Notes: generated by a model from the sequence alone, not told the origin. 54,623 nucleotides of DNA from Rhodocyclaceae bacterium (GCA_020247545.1 JADCIX010000059.1:1-54623); one strand, 5' to 3'; shown: positions 9,634 through 18,946, numbered from the stretch's first letter. Program-made: numbers and translations.

Positions 9634-9657
9634 GCCTCGCGAAAGCGGGGCTTTTTT
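9634..9657 (+). terminator. Intrinsic terminator of the groES-groEL operon
   Basis: GCCTCGC (9634-9640) pairs with GCGGGGC (9645-9651), allowing one G-T pair, around a GAAA loop and is followed by six T residues. Confidence 0.9.
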
Positions 9658-9719
9658 GTTTATGCCGCGCCGTTACCCGTATATCATTGCGCCAGTGAGT
9701 CAAAACAAGAACCGCATCA

Positions 9720-10943
9720 ATGAATAGCGTACTATTGGTTGAAGATGACGAAATCGTTCGCGAGGTAATCGCGCGAACCCTGCGCGCTCGTCAATTTGAG
9801 GTTACTGTGGCACCGAGCGGGGAAGACGCGCTTGCCCTCATTCGTTCCAGGGCGTTCGATATGATTCTTAGCGACGTGAACATGCCCGGCATGGATGGTT
9901 TCAGCTTCATTCGCTCAGTTCGAATGACACCAACGCTCGGCCAGCCTGAGGTGATTTTTATTTCCAGTACTGATGATCGCGCTTTGTTTAAGCGGGCGAT
10001 GAATGTAGGGGCGTGTGACTTTCTGATAAAACCCTTTAGCGGAGCTGAGCTCGGCGAAGCGGTTACCTCACGACTGGCGGATCGAGGAAACCGCATGGGG
10101 ATGCACGCCGCCGTTGGGCTTGGCTTGAAAGGGGAAAGTGGATCAGCGCTTTCGGTTCCAGGTTACGAGACAGTACGCACGTTAGGTGAGGGAGCCAGCT
10201 CGAAGGTGTTGCTGGCGAAACACCTCCACACTGGTGACCAGCACGCGCTGAAACTGGCACGGCTGCCAGATCGTTCAGGTGAGCAGCGCGAAGTGATTAA
10301 TCGATTCTTGACCGAATACTCGATGTTGGTTCGCATTTCGCATCGAAACGTTGCCCGGGTATTTGAGCATGGGCTTGTCGAAAACTATCTCTACATTGGG
10401 ATGGAGTATTTACCTGGGGGCGATTTGCGGCTTGACATTGACGCCGGCATGGCTCCAAAACGCGCGCAAAAGTATGCTGAGCAAATCGCTGCAGCACTCG
10501 GAGCCATCCACGGCGCAGGCATCATCCACCGCGATCTGAAACCCGCCAACATACTGATGCGAATGACCGGCGAAGCGGTGCTTGCAGACTTTGGAATCGC
10601 AAAACAAATCGGCTCGGGTCTGGCACTTACCCAAAACAACATTGCTCTTGGTACCCCCTACTACATGAGCCCGGAACAAGCGACGGCTAGTCCACTAGAT
10701 GTGCGCAGTGACCTCTACGCACTTGGTGTCTTACTTTTTGAAATGTTGACAGGTCGGCCACCATATCTCGCGCCAACTTCAGTGGAAATTATGGCGATGC
10801 ATGTGAATGCCGCAGTTCCGATGCTGCCGGAAAAATTTGCGCCATTTCAACCTGTCTTGCGGCGGCTGCTCGCCAAGGAACCTGGCGATCGCTACACTTC
10901 CGCAGAGGCCGCACAAAACGCAATCGCCGCAGTACAAATCTAA
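9720..10943 (+). CDS. Receiver-serine/threonine protein kinase fusion
   Basis: A 407-residue cytosolic protein joining two signalling modules. Residues 1-120 are a CheY-like receiver with the phospho-acceptor Asp52 in SDVNMPGMDG and the conserved KPF near residue 104. Residues 149-405 are a Hanks-type kinase: glycine loop GEGASS (156-161), ATP-binding Lys178, catalytic HRDLKPAN (270-277, Asp272), DFG (290-292) and the activation segment GTPYYMSPEQ. All key kinase residues are present, so it should be active. There is no membrane helix or sensor domain. The likely logic is that phosphorylation of the receiver by a histidine kinase switches Ser/Thr kinase activity. The partner kinase is not adjacent. 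The start has no obvious ribosome site. Its last four bases overlap the end of the convergent ada gene. Confidence 0.93.
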   Translation: MNSVLLVEDDEIVREVIARTLRARQFEVTVAPSGEDALALIRSRAFDMILSDVNMPGMDGFSFIRSVRMTPTLGQPEVIFISSTDDRALFKRAMNVGACDFLIKPFSGAELGEAVTSRLADRGNRMGMHAAVGLGLKGESGSALSVPGYETVRTLGEGASSKVLLAKHLHTGDQHALKLARLPDRSGEQREVINRFLTEYSMLVRISHRNVARVFEHGLVENYLYIGMEYLPGGDLRLDIDAGMAPKRAQKYAEQIAAALGAIHGAGIIHRDLKPANILMRMTGEAVLADFGIAKQIGSGLALTQNNIALGTPYYMSPEQATASPLDVRSDLYALGVLLFEMLTGRPPYLAPTSVEIMAMHVNAAVPMLPEKFAPFQPVLRRLLAKEPGDRYTSAEAAQNAIAAVQI

Positions 10944-12028
10944 TCTGCCCGACTGGCGACTTCGCGCTCGAAGTCGAGCAGCCACTGCTTTCGAGCGAGG
11001 CCACCGCCATAGCCCGTTAGCGCGCCATCAGAGCCGATAACACGATGACACGGGATGACAATACCGCGATAGTTGTCACCATTCGCCCTCGCTACCGCCC
11101 TCACCGCCTTTGGCTGACCAATCTCCCTCGCGATATCCGCATATGTACGTGTCTGGCCGACCGGGATCGCCAGAAGTTGTTTCCAGACGGATCGCTGAAA
11201 AGGGGTTCCGCAGTCGGCCAACGGAAGTGTGAACGTTTGTCGTTTACCCGCGTAATACTCGCCGATTTCTTTCGCAGCCTGAACCAGGTAACGCTGCTTC
11301 CCCGGCACAATCACACATTTGTTTCTCGCCCGCAGTCGGCCAATCTCCTTCTCCAAGCCGCGCCGATTGACGAAGTCAAGCACGTGAATGCCAGCGTCAT
11401 CGGCAACGACAAGCATTGGCCCTAAGGGCGTGTCAAGCCAGGTCGAAAACATCACTGTAACGCCACCCGCTTTTGAAGGCTGCGAACCAAACAAGCGGGC
11501 AAAGGCCTCGCGATATCCGCTTGGCGAATCGAAGCCTGCATCGAGTTGTTGATCGAGCACCAATATATCCTTTCCCGTGATTGTTGCCTCCCGCACGGCT
11601 GCCAGCGCCGCACCCAATCGCCTTGCGCGGCTATAGGCCTGAAACGTGATTCCAAAGTAACGTTTGAACTGCCGCCTTGCGGTTGAAGGGTCGATGCCCA
11701 AGGCCAACAGGTCCCCGTCACGGATGCGTATGCCGACCTTTTCCTCGATAAGCTCTACGAGAGGATCAACGAGATCTGGCTTATCAAAGGTACGCGCCAT
11801 CGGTTTGCAACGCAGGCACGCGCGAAACCCAGCAAACATGGCCTCGTCCGCATTGGCAAAAAACGACACATTTTCGCGTTTCGGTTTTCTCGCAGAGCAA
11901 GTGGTGCGGCAGAAGATGCCAGTCGTCTTTACGCCTGTCAAAAAAACACCATCAAAGGTGGTATCGCGCGCAACGAAGGCGCGCCACATGGTTTCTTCAC
12001 TTGGTAGGGTTCGTCGGTGCAGTTTCAT
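10940..12028 (-). CDS. ada: Bifunctional Ada: methylphosphotriester/O6-methylguanine DNA repair and regulator
   Basis: Repairs alkylated DNA by irreversible transfer of methyl groups to its own cysteines, and in its methylated form activates alkylation-response genes. The 362-residue length matches E. coli Ada. The N-terminal zinc domain has four cysteines (Cys40, Cys44, Cys71, Cys74), of which the first is the phosphotriester acceptor in the family. A central AraC-type helix-turn-helix follows (about residues 95-180). The C-terminal methyltransferase domain has the PCHRV active site with Cys327. The gene is convergent with the receiver-kinase gene and overlaps it by four bases. The ribosome site is weak. 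Confidence 0.96.
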   Translation of the reverse strand: MKLHRRTLPSEETMWRAFVARDTTFDGVFLTGVKTTGIFCRTTCSARKPKRENVSFFANADEAMFAGFRACLRCKPMARTFDKPDLVDPLVELIEEKVGIRIRDGDLLALGIDPSTARRQFKRYFGITFQAYSRARRLGAALAAVREATITGKDILVLDQQLDAGFDSPSGYREAFARLFGSQPSKAGGVTVMFSTWLDTPLGPMLVVADDAGIHVLDFVNRRGLEKEIGRLRARNKCVIVPGKQRYLVQAAKEIGEYYAGKRQTFTLPLADCGTPFQRSVWKQLLAIPVGQTRTYADIAREIGQPKAVRAVARANGDNYRGIVIPCHRVIGSDGALTGYGGGLARKQWLLDFEREVASRAD

Positions 12029-12208
12029 GCAGATATCTTACCGAACCACATAACAGCGTGCCGCCGCTTTTCAGGCAGTGAATTTGCCTTGCTTGGCATG
12101 CGTCAACTTCATCGCCTATCAATCGCTTCCGTACCTAGTTGTGATGTAACAAAGAAGACGCTTCCCTGAACAAGGACGCTTCATCTCATTCCAAGAAAGG
12201 ACAATCAT

Positions 12209-12538
12209 ATGAAGATATTGAAACTACTGTTCACTGCTGTGGTGATGACCATGGCCACTGCGGCGTATGCGCAAAAAGCAGAAACACCAAAATCAAATCC
12301 AGCAGCGGCACCTGCGGCAACATCAGCAAAAGAGCAAGCAAAAACGGAATTAGTCGACGTCAATTCTGCCGACGAAAAAACGCTCATGACTCTCAAAGGT
12401 ATCGGCGAAGTAACTGCGGCAAAGATCATCAAGTCCCGCCCATATAGCGGTAAAGACGATCTTGTGAAGAAAAAAGTCCTCACGGAAAAGGTCTATGGCG
12501 AAATCAAGGATCAAATCATCGCCAAACAGAAGAAGTAA
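12209..12538 (+). CDS. ComEA-like secreted helix-hairpin-helix protein
   Basis: A 109-residue protein with a signal peptide (MKILKLLFTAVVMTMATAAY, cleavage near Ala-Gln), an Ala/Pro-rich linker and one helix-hairpin-helix DNA-binding module (about residues 48-108: VDVNSADEKTLMTLKGIGEV). ComEA-type proteins bind double-stranded DNA in the periplasm during natural transformation. The presence of dprA elsewhere in the window is consistent with competence, but short HhH proteins like this are common and not all act in uptake. The AAAGGA ribosome site supports the start. Confidence 0.88.
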   Translation: MKILKLLFTAVVMTMATAAYAQKAETPKSNPAAAPAATSAKEQAKTELVDVNSADEKTLMTLKGIGEVTAAKIIKSRPYSGKDDLVKKKVLTEKVYGEIKDQIIAKQKK

Positions 12539-12590
12539 TTCATCTTAGGCGACGGGCGGGCTCACCGCCTGCTACCGCCATTAATCCTAA

Positions 12591-13262
12591 ATGCGTATCC
12601 TGATTGCCGAAGACGATGCCACCATCAGCGCCGGCCTAACCCGCGCGCTACGTGATGCGGGTTACGTCACCGACCACGTCAGCACAGGAACCGCCGCCGA
12701 CTCTGCCGTCGCGTCACAATCATTTGACCTGGTCATTCTCGATATCGGTCTTCCCAGTATGGATGGCCTTCACGTGTTGCGGCGTATGCGAGAGCGTAAG
12801 GACGCCACACCTGTTTTAATCCTCACTGCGCTGGATGGCATTGATGATCGCGTACAAGGCCTTAACCGCGGGGCTGATGACTATCTGGTAAAACCGTTCT
12901 CATTGCGCGAGCTGGAGGCTCGTATTCGGGCACTGCTGCGTCGCACGACCGGGCAATCTCAACTGATTGTTACGCACGGGCGGCTACACTTCGATGCCAA
13001 CGCCAGAACGGCCTACGCGGGAGATAAGGTGATCGAACTGTCGGTTCGCGAATTTGGACTGCTTGAGATTTTTCTAACCCGAAAAGGGCGCGTGATCAGC
13101 AAAAGTGTAATCATTGACTTGCTCTTTGAGTGGGGCGAAGAGGTTAGCGCAAACGCTGTCGAGGTGTATATCCACCGGTTGCGAAAAAAGGTGGAAGTGG
13201 CTGGCGTACACATACGCACCATACGCGGCGTGGGTTATTGTCTGGATCCTGCAATTGAGTGA
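12591..13262 (+). CDS. OmpR-family response regulator (TctD/QseB-like)
   Basis: A 223-residue two-component regulator. The receiver domain (residues 1-115) has the acidic pocket EDD at 7-9, the phospho-acceptor Asp51 in ILDIGLPSMDG and KPF near residue 102. The C-terminal winged-helix DNA-binding domain (about 125-222) ends with VEVYIHRLRKKVEV and the typical IRGVGYCL. It sits 46 bases before its histidine kinase. The TctD-like pairing and the MHS carrier downstream suggest control of organic-acid uptake. The start lacks a clear Shine-Dalgarno sequence. Confidence 0.93.
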   Translation: MRILIAEDDATISAGLTRALRDAGYVTDHVSTGTAADSAVASQSFDLVILDIGLPSMDGLHVLRRMRERKDATPVLILTALDGIDDRVQGLNRGADDYLVKPFSLRELEARIRALLRRTTGQSQLIVTHGRLHFDANARTAYAGDKVIELSVREFGLLEIFLTRKGRVISKSVIIDLLFEWGEEVSANAVEVYIHRLRKKVEVAGVHIRTIRGVGYCLDPAIE

Positions 13263-13308
13263 TCAGCTTAGCCAACGCATAAGTATTCTTTTTCTACATC
13301 ATAAGTAA

Positions 13309-14724
13309 ATGCGTGCTTTAGCCACCGATCATGGGAGGACCTCGCTTTTGCGCGAGGTGATGGATTGGATGCTGGCACCATTGATCATCGCTTGGCCTGT
13401 TTCAATGGTGCTAAGTTACTTCATCGCTATGGGGGTTGCAGAGCGCGTGTTTGACCGTGGTCTGGAAGCCAAGGTTCGTAGTTTGGCCGAGAATCTCGTT
13501 TTCAACACGGCGACAGATAATGTGTTGCTAAACGTTGACTTGCAGGCACTTCTTGCCGATGATGACGCCGCTGCGCATGAAATGCGCGTTGACAACGTAA
13601 ACGGCACATTTATTGGTAGCAGCAATCTTCTTCGGGCCAAACCGGAGCTGCCTGTCGTGGCGAGCCAACGCAGAATATCTTTTTCCGATCAGATCATTGA
13701 CGGTTCCAGAGTACGTGTTGCCGCCCTCTCAATGATTCCCGCGAACGGAGAGTCGCCGGTCGTGGTGCAGTTATCTGAACTTGTCACTAGGCGAGAGTCA
13801 TTGGCAAGCGATATGCTTTTGTCATTGCTACCCCTCCAACTACTATCCATTCCGCTGGCGGCAGCACTCGCACTACTTGGATTGCGTCAAGGCATAAAAC
13901 CACTTAACAAATTGTCCAACGATCTGGTGGCTCGTAATCAAAATGACTTCACGCCGCTTGACGTCCAACGCGCACCGTTGGAGTTGATGCCATTGGTAGT
14001 TGGCTTTAACGAACTGTTGGCTCGCGTTGAATCCGAAAACATCCGGCAGCAGCGATTCATCGACAACGCCGCCCACCAGCTTCGAACACCCCTCGCAGGT
14101 CTCCTGCTCACAACAGAACTTGCACTTCGAAGCCAAGATGACGCCGACCGCAAGCGAGCGCTTGAGCTGATTTATCAGGCGACCCGGCGTAGCGCACATA
14201 CGATCGATCAACTGCTCACGCTTACCCGGGCCGAACATAGCGGGAGCGAAAGTTTTGAAGATGTTCATCTAAACGACTTGATCTTACGGGTCGTAGAGGA
14301 TCGTCTGCCGGATGCGGCTGCAAAGAGCATCGATCTCGGCGTAGATTGCCGAGAAATGAAGGCCACAACGACCGGTAATCCACTGCTGCTCGGGGAAATG
14401 CTTACAAATTTGCTCGACAACGCGATACGTCATACGCCGCCCGGCGGAGCGGTTACGGTCGGCATCGAAGGCCGCGAGTCGCGTTGGGTGTTGTTTGTCG
14501 AGGACAACGGCAAAGGAATCCCCGCAGCGGATCAGTCGCGTATTTGGGAGCGCTTCTTTCGGGGAACCCCAACCGACGCGTCCGATAAGCCTAGCCCTAG
14601 CGGCACCGGCCTTGGGCTGGCGATCGTCAAAGAGATCGCTGACCTGCATCACGCGCCTGTCGCGCTCGTTGCGCGCCCTGGTCGATCTGGTGCCCGCTTT
14701 GAGGTTTCGCTCGGAGCGAACTGA
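13309..14724 (+). CDS. Sensor histidine kinase (TctE/QseC-like)
   Basis: The 471-residue inner-membrane partner of the preceding regulator. Transmembrane helices lie at about residues 21-44 and 165-185 and enclose a periplasmic sensor of about 120 residues, as in TctE-type kinases. A HAMP-like linker is followed by the dimerisation helix with the phospho-acceptor His256 in AAHQLRTPLAG. The ATP-binding domain shows the N-box around MLTNLLDNAIRHTPP, DNGKGIP and GTGLGLAIVK. All kinase motifs look intact. The ligand is unknown; the adjacent transporter suggests a carboxylate or other small metabolite. Confidence 0.93.
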   Translation: MRALATDHGRTSLLREVMDWMLAPLIIAWPVSMVLSYFIAMGVAERVFDRGLEAKVRSLAENLVFNTATDNVLLNVDLQALLADDDAAAHEMRVDNVNGTFIGSSNLLRAKPELPVVASQRRISFSDQIIDGSRVRVAALSMIPANGESPVVVQLSELVTRRESLASDMLLSLLPLQLLSIPLAAALALLGLRQGIKPLNKLSNDLVARNQNDFTPLDVQRAPLELMPLVVGFNELLARVESENIRQQRFIDNAAHQLRTPLAGLLLTTELALRSQDDADRKRALELIYQATRRSAHTIDQLLTLTRAEHSGSESFEDVHLNDLILRVVEDRLPDAAAKSIDLGVDCREMKATTTGNPLLLGEMLTNLLDNAIRHTPPGGAVTVGIEGRESRWVLFVEDNGKGIPAADQSRIWERFFRGTPTDASDKPSPSGTGLGLAIVKEIADLHHAPVALVARPGRSGARFEVSLGAN

Positions 14725-14887
14725 ATCGACGATTGTTCGGCAAAAACGTCTGTAAGACTATCCCCAAAATAGCGCCTGCGAGCTGCTGCACCGCAGCATA
14801 AACACTTCTCCCCTGTCAGCCGACTGTAAGGTTAGTCTCCTATCCTAATTTCGTTACCAGTGATGTGAACCCCGAGTGGACTGCGGT

Positions 14888-14941
14888 GAGTGTTGCAGTC
14901 TGCCTTGACGCTGCACTCCAAAAGAGTGCAGCGATTTTTTT
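14888..14941 (+). terminator. Intrinsic terminator in the MFS gene leader, possible attenuator
   Basis: GCTGCACTC (14910-14918) pairs perfectly with GAGTGCAGC (14924-14932), followed after two bases by seven T residues (14935-14941). It lies only 49 bases before the MFS start codon and 186 bases after the kinase stop. A segment just upstream, GAGTG-TT-GCAG (14888-14898), could pair instead with CTGCACTC and would then prevent terminator formation. This fits attenuation of the transporter, but a plain terminator for the upstream two-component operon is the simpler reading. Confidence 0.7.
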
Positions 14942-14989
14942 GGCCTTGCACCTGGCGCGACAATCCACAAAAACAACTGGAGGCAAAAG

Positions 14990-16675
14990 ATGTCAGCAAT
15001 TGCAGAAACCAATGCGGATGAAAGACCGATGACCAAGGAAGAGGTCAAGGTCATTTTTGCCTCCTCTCTTGGCACCGTCTTTGAATGGTATGACTTCTAT
15101 TTGTACGGCTCGCTTGCACCGATTATTGCCAAGAAGTTTTTTTCCGGTCTCGATCCGACGGCTGGCTATATCTTTGCCCTACTCGCGTTCGCGGCCGGCT
15201 TCCTAGTTCGACCATTTGGCGCACTGGTTTTTGGCCGGTTGGGAGATATGGCTGGTCGTAAATACACCTTTCTTGTAACCATTTTGATCATGGGCGCATC
15301 GACGTTCGTGGTCGGCTGTTTGCCAACATACCAAGCAATCGGTCTGACCGCCCCAATGCTGCTAATCGTATTGCGATTGTTGCAGGGTTTGGCCCTAGGC
15401 GGTGAGTATGGTGGTGCGGCCACATATGTGGCGGAACACGCGCCGCATGGTAAGCGCGGTCTGTACACAAGTTGGATTCAGACTACCGCCACCCTAGGAC
15501 TTTTCCTGTCGCTGTTGGTCATTCTTGCGTGCCGCGAGTTTACCGGAACTGCGTTCGATGACTGGGGCTGGCGGTTGCCATTCTTGCTCTCCGTCGTATT
15601 GCTTGGAATCTCCGTCTGGATTCGACTTTCCATGAATGAATCCCCCGCATTCCAGAAAATGAAGGACGAGGACAAGTTATCCAAAGCACCTTTGACTGAA
15701 TCGTTTGGTCAATGGAGGAACTTAAAGATCGTGATTCTCGCGCTATTGGGTCTCACTGCGGGTCAGGCCGTGGTTTGGTATACCGGGCAGTTCTACGCGC
15801 TGTTCTTCTTGACCAGCATTGCCAAGGTCGACCCGAAGACCGCCAATATCCTGATTGCGGTGTCGCTATTGCTTGGTACACCCTTCTTTGTCTTCTTCGG
15901 TTGGCTGTCCGACAAGATTGGGCGAAAGATGATCATCATGATAGGTTGCCTAATTGCGGCGCTTTCGTACTTCACGCTGTTTCCGGCATTGATGACCGCA
16001 GCGAATCCTGCACTCGCTGCCGCGCAGAAATCCACCAAGGTCACAGTTACGTCGGATTTGGCCACTTGCTCTTTTCAAGGCAGCCCGATTGCGCGTGAAA
16101 TTCACTTCACGACGTCCTGTGATATCGCCAAGCGAACACTTGCTCAGGCATTTGTGCCCTATGGAAACTTGGCAGGTGCGGCAGGCGCATCTGCGACGGT
16201 CACGATAGGTGACAAAATCATTAGTGCGCCAGAAGCAAAGCTCAATTCGGAACAGGATGGATTCGACAAAGAAAGTGCCGCCGCAATCGCCGCCTTCAAA
16301 AAAGACGTTCTGGAAACAGCGAAGGCGGTCGGGCTTACCGCCACTGCCGATGATGCGAAGATGGATAAAATCATGGTCGTTGCAATTCTTTTCGTGCTGG
16401 TGGTGCTGGTTACGATGGTGTATGGACCGATTGCCGCGATGCTGGTTGAATTATTCCCAACACGAATCCGGTATACCTCGATGAGCCTGCCATATCACAT
16501 CGGAAATGGCTGGTTTGGCGGTCTGTTACCAACCACCGCCTTTGCCATGGTCGCGGCGACTGGTGATATCTATTACGGACTCTGGTATCCAATCGTGGTG
16601 GCGCTAGGGACATTCGTTATCGGCATGATCTTTATCCGTGAAACAAAGGATATGGACGTTCACCGCGACTATTGA
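14990..16675 (+). CDS. MFS transporter, metabolite:H+ symporter (MHS) family
   Basis: A 561-residue inner-membrane carrier. The start VFEWYDFYLYG, the loop GRLGDMAGRKYTF between helices 2 and 3, and LQGLALGGEYGGAATYVAEH are hallmarks of the MHS group, which imports citrate, ketoglutarate, proline and related solutes with protons. About twelve helices are visible. Between helices 8 and 9 or nearby there is a hydrophilic insertion of about 120 residues (338-457) with two cysteines, which makes the protein longer than ordinary MHS carriers. A GGAGG site precedes the ATG at 14990. It lies directly behind the TctDE-like pair and a possible attenuator, so regulation by that pair is likely. Confidence 0.92.
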   Translation: MSAIAETNADERPMTKEEVKVIFASSLGTVFEWYDFYLYGSLAPIIAKKFFSGLDPTAGYIFALLAFAAGFLVRPFGALVFGRLGDMAGRKYTFLVTILIMGASTFVVGCLPTYQAIGLTAPMLLIVLRLLQGLALGGEYGGAATYVAEHAPHGKRGLYTSWIQTTATLGLFLSLLVILACREFTGTAFDDWGWRLPFLLSVVLLGISVWIRLSMNESPAFQKMKDEDKLSKAPLTESFGQWRNLKIVILALLGLTAGQAVVWYTGQFYALFFLTSIAKVDPKTANILIAVSLLLGTPFFVFFGWLSDKIGRKMIIMIGCLIAALSYFTLFPALMTAANPALAAAQKSTKVTVTSDLATCSFQGSPIAREIHFTTSCDIAKRTLAQAFVPYGNLAGAAGASATVTIGDKIISAPEAKLNSEQDGFDKESAAAIAAFKKDVLETAKAVGLTATADDAKMDKIMVVAILFVLVVLVTMVYGPIAAMLVELFPTRIRYTSMSLPYHIGNGWFGGLLPTTAFAMVAATGDIYYGLWYPIVVALGTFVIGMIFIRETKDMDVHRDY

Positions 16676-16759
16676 TTTCGGCAGGATTAGCCTGCGCGCA
16701 ACATCTTGCGGACAGGCTAAGTGCCTGGGTTGAGTTGAGTCCTCCACCTGGCCAGTTGG
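16676..16759. other. Hairpin after the MFS gene
   Basis: TTAGCCTG at 16687-16694 pairs with CAGGCTAA at 16713-16720, with a small inner stem CGCA/TGCG. It lies between the MFS stop codon and the strong terminator at 16760. It may stabilise the 3' end. Confidence 0.4.
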
Positions 16760-16792
16760 CCCGCAGATATACTTGTCTGCGGGTCTTTTTTT
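16760..16792 (+). terminator. Intrinsic terminator of the MFS transporter gene
   Basis: CCCGCAGA (16760-16767) pairs with TCTGCGGG (16776-16783) and is followed by TC and seven T residues. Confidence 0.9.
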
Positions 16793-16914
16793 CGATCTCA
16801 GCCTTGGCGGAATCCGTCATCCGAAGCAAGGGTCGAATACCCTGTGTTGCAACCAATTCCCCCGAGAAAATCAAAGCCAGAAGAGCCACAATGATTCTGG
16901 ACGTATAGGACAAT

Positions 16915-16943
16915 TTGGAATCGAGGGACAATGACAGTATAAT
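16915..16943 (+). promoter_or_regulatory. Promoter upstream of tRNA-Phe
   Basis: TTGGAA (16915-16920) and a perfect TATAAT (16938-16943) are spaced by 17 bases, a strong housekeeping promoter. Transcription would begin near 16950, giving a leader of about 190 bases before the tRNA. Confidence 0.7.
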
Positions 16944-16995
16944 CAACGGTTTTCCGCATCACTTCGTACGCTGACTTCGGTAAAGATCAAATTTT

Positions 16996-17014
16996 GGCCT
17001 GATAGCGCAGTCGG
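16996..17014 (+). repeat. tRNA-Phe 5' fragment duplicated in its own leader
   Basis: The 19 bases GGCCTGATAGCGCAGTCGG match the first 19 bases of the tRNA-Phe gene (17140-17158) at 17 positions. The rest of the tRNA is not present, so this is a relic or a mimic of the acceptor and D-arm. GCCTGA (16997-17002) can instead pair with TCAGGC (17016-17021). Confidence 0.5.
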
Positions 17015-17139
17015 GTCAGGCAGAAAATTCGCGTGCCGCCGTTTTGCGCCCGACGAAGCGAAAGCCCTGCAAAGGGTTTCGTGGAGGAGCAAAGGCTTGC
17101 GATCTCAGCGAAAAAATTTGCAGTTGCTATGGGAATAAC

Positions 17140-17215
<76 letters not shown>

Positions 17216-17221
17216 AAATCA

Positions 17222-17254
17222 AGCCCTTAGCGCCACGCGCTAGGGGCTTTTTTT
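17222..17254 (+). terminator. Intrinsic terminator of tRNA-Phe
   Basis: AGCCCTTAGCGC (17222-17233) pairs with GCGCTAGGGGCT (17237-17248), with one T-G pair, around a three-base loop. A run of seven T residues ends at 17254. Confidence 0.93.
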
Positions 17255-17489
17255 CTAAAAAGCGCATCCTTCTAAAACCGGGCTGGTTGCCTTCATCCGT
17301 CAATGTTTGTTGCGCGCGAAAATCGAACCAACACGGATTTGGTCACGGGACGCGCCGACGGTAAGCGTTTGGCAGAGGCTTGGGTAGCAAAGGTCTAAAA
17401 AAGACGGGGGTTTCAAAGCGAAATTTGCTGGAAACGCCTGTCTTTGCTAGGGTTTGAACAGTCGACGTCGCACGCGGGGCTGACCTGTT

Positions 17490-17498
17490 TGCTATAAT
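17490..17498 (+). promoter_or_regulatory. Extended -10 promoter for the isocitrate dehydrogenase gene
   Basis: TGCTATAAT at 17490-17498 is a perfect extended -10 element, about 70 bases before the start codon. The corresponding -35 region (about 17470-17475) is poor, as is common for extended -10 promoters. The rest of the 314-base gap between the tRNA terminator and this gene shows nothing else clear. Confidence 0.65.
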
Positions 17499-17568
17499 TT
17501 TAGATTTTGTTGTTCCCCTTGGCATTGTGTTCGCAGTCGCCGGGCTCCTTCAACCCCTAGGAAAATCC

Positions 17569-18783
17569 ATGTCCAAAATTAAAGTCAAAAACCCAGTCGT
17601 TGAGATGGACGGCGATGAAATGACTCGCATCATCTGGCAGATGATTCGCGAAAAAATGATCCTCCCGTACTTGGACATTGACCTCAAGTACTATGACTTG
17701 GGCATGGAACATCGCGACGCGACCGACGACAAGGTCACCGTTGAATCGGCGATGGCAACCAAGCAATACGGTGTCGCCGTCAAATGCGCCACCATCACGC
17801 CAGACGAGGCACGCGTCAAAGAGTTTAACTTGAAGCAAATGTGGAAGTCGCCGAACGGCACCATCCGCAATATCTTGGACGGCACCATTTTCCGCGAGCC
17901 GATCATTTGCAAAAACGTCCCGCGTTTGGTTTCGCACTGGGACAAACCTGTCGTCGTCGCCCGTCATGGCTTTGGCGACCAATACCGCGCAACAGACTTT
18001 CAGTTCCCGGGCGCAGGCACCCTCACTGTGAAGTTCACACCGAGTGATGGCTCCGCGCCGATCGAAAAAGAAGTCTTCAAGGCACCGGGGGCCGGCATCT
18101 CACTTTCGATGTACAACCTCGACGAGTCGATCGCCGGATTTGCGCGTGCCTGCTTTAACTATGGCTTACAACGCAAATACGCTGTTTATCTGTCCACCAA
18201 GAACACGATTCTAAAAATCTACGACGGCCGCTTTAAGAATCTCTTCGAAGAAATTTTTAACGCCGAGTTCAAGGCAAAGTTTGAAGCGGAAGGGCTGACA
18301 TACGAACATCGCCTGATCGATGATATGGTCGCCTCCAACCTAAAGTGGAGCGGCGGCTACCTTTGGGCGTGTAAGAACTACGACGGTGACGTGCAGTCCG
18401 ATACCGTGGCGCAAGGTTACGGCTCGCTTGGTCTGATGACTTCAGTCTTGATGTCCCCGGATGGCAAGACGGTTGAATCCGAAGCCGCGCACGGTACGGT
18501 GACGCGCCACTACCGCATGCACCAACAGGGCAAGCCAACTTCGACTAACCCAATAGCGTCGATCTACGCATGGACACGCGGGCTGCAGGCGCGTGGTCGC
18601 ATGGACGGCACGCCGGAGGTAGTCGACTTTGCGTTGAAGCTCGAAAAAGCCTGTGTGGATGTGGTCGAGCGCGGTGAAATGACCAAGGATTTGGCAATCT
18701 TGATCCGCCCGGATCATCCTTACCTGACGACCGAACAATACATGCACGCGGTCGACATGGAACTCAAAAAGCAGATGGCTTAA
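17569..18783 (+). CDS. NADP-dependent isocitrate dehydrogenase (eukaryotic-like dimeric type)
   Basis: Oxidises isocitrate to 2-oxoglutarate in the TCA cycle, producing NADPH. The 404-residue protein starts [20 protein letters not shown] and matches the type II (eukaryotic-like) homodimeric enzymes rather than the E. coli Icd type. Substrate and metal segments include [19 protein letters not shown] (about residues 94-112) and the Asp-rich region near [21 protein letters not shown] is the cofactor-binding part. I chose the ATG at 17569 because AGGAAA precedes it and it aligns with known N-termini; an upstream GTG at 17527 would add 14 residues. It is a single-gene unit with its own promoter and terminator. 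Confidence 0.96.
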   Translation: MSKIKVKNPVVEMDGDEMTRIIWQMIREKMILPYLDIDLKYYDLGMEHRDATDDKVTVESAMATKQYGVAVKCATITPDEARVKEFNLKQMWKSPNGTIRNILDGTIFREPIICKNVPRLVSHWDKPVVVARHGFGDQYRATDFQFPGAGTLTVKFTPSDGSAPIEKEVFKAPGAGISLSMYNLDESIAGFARACFNYGLQRKYAVYLSTKNTILKIYDGRFKNLFEEIFNAEFKAKFEAEGLTYEHRLIDDMVASNLKWSGGYLWACKNYDGDVQSDTVAQGYGSLGLMTSVLMSPDGKTVESEAAHGTVTRHYRMHQQGKPTSTNPIASIYAWTRGLQARGRMDGTPEVVDFALKLEKACVDVVERGEMTKDLAILIRPDHPYLTTEQYMHAVDMELKKQMA

Positions 18784-18801
18784 CTGGCCACATCTTAGTA
18801 A

Positions 18802-18827
18802 AAGGCTTCCCATTGGAAGCCTTTTTT
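18802..18827 (+). terminator. Intrinsic terminator of the isocitrate dehydrogenase gene
   Basis: AAGGCTTCC (18802-18810) pairs perfectly with GGAAGCCTT (18815-18823) around a four-base loop, leading into a T-run that ends at 18827. Confidence 0.93.
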
Positions 18828-18946
18828 ATTGGCGTGTATCATGCGCGCACTGCAACTATTTTGGCACTCTTCGCTCTTAGTAGCTCTGGGTGCTGCGGGC
18901 TCTGTTCCCCCACCAATTCTGACCAAATCTTTCAGTAAGGAAAGCC

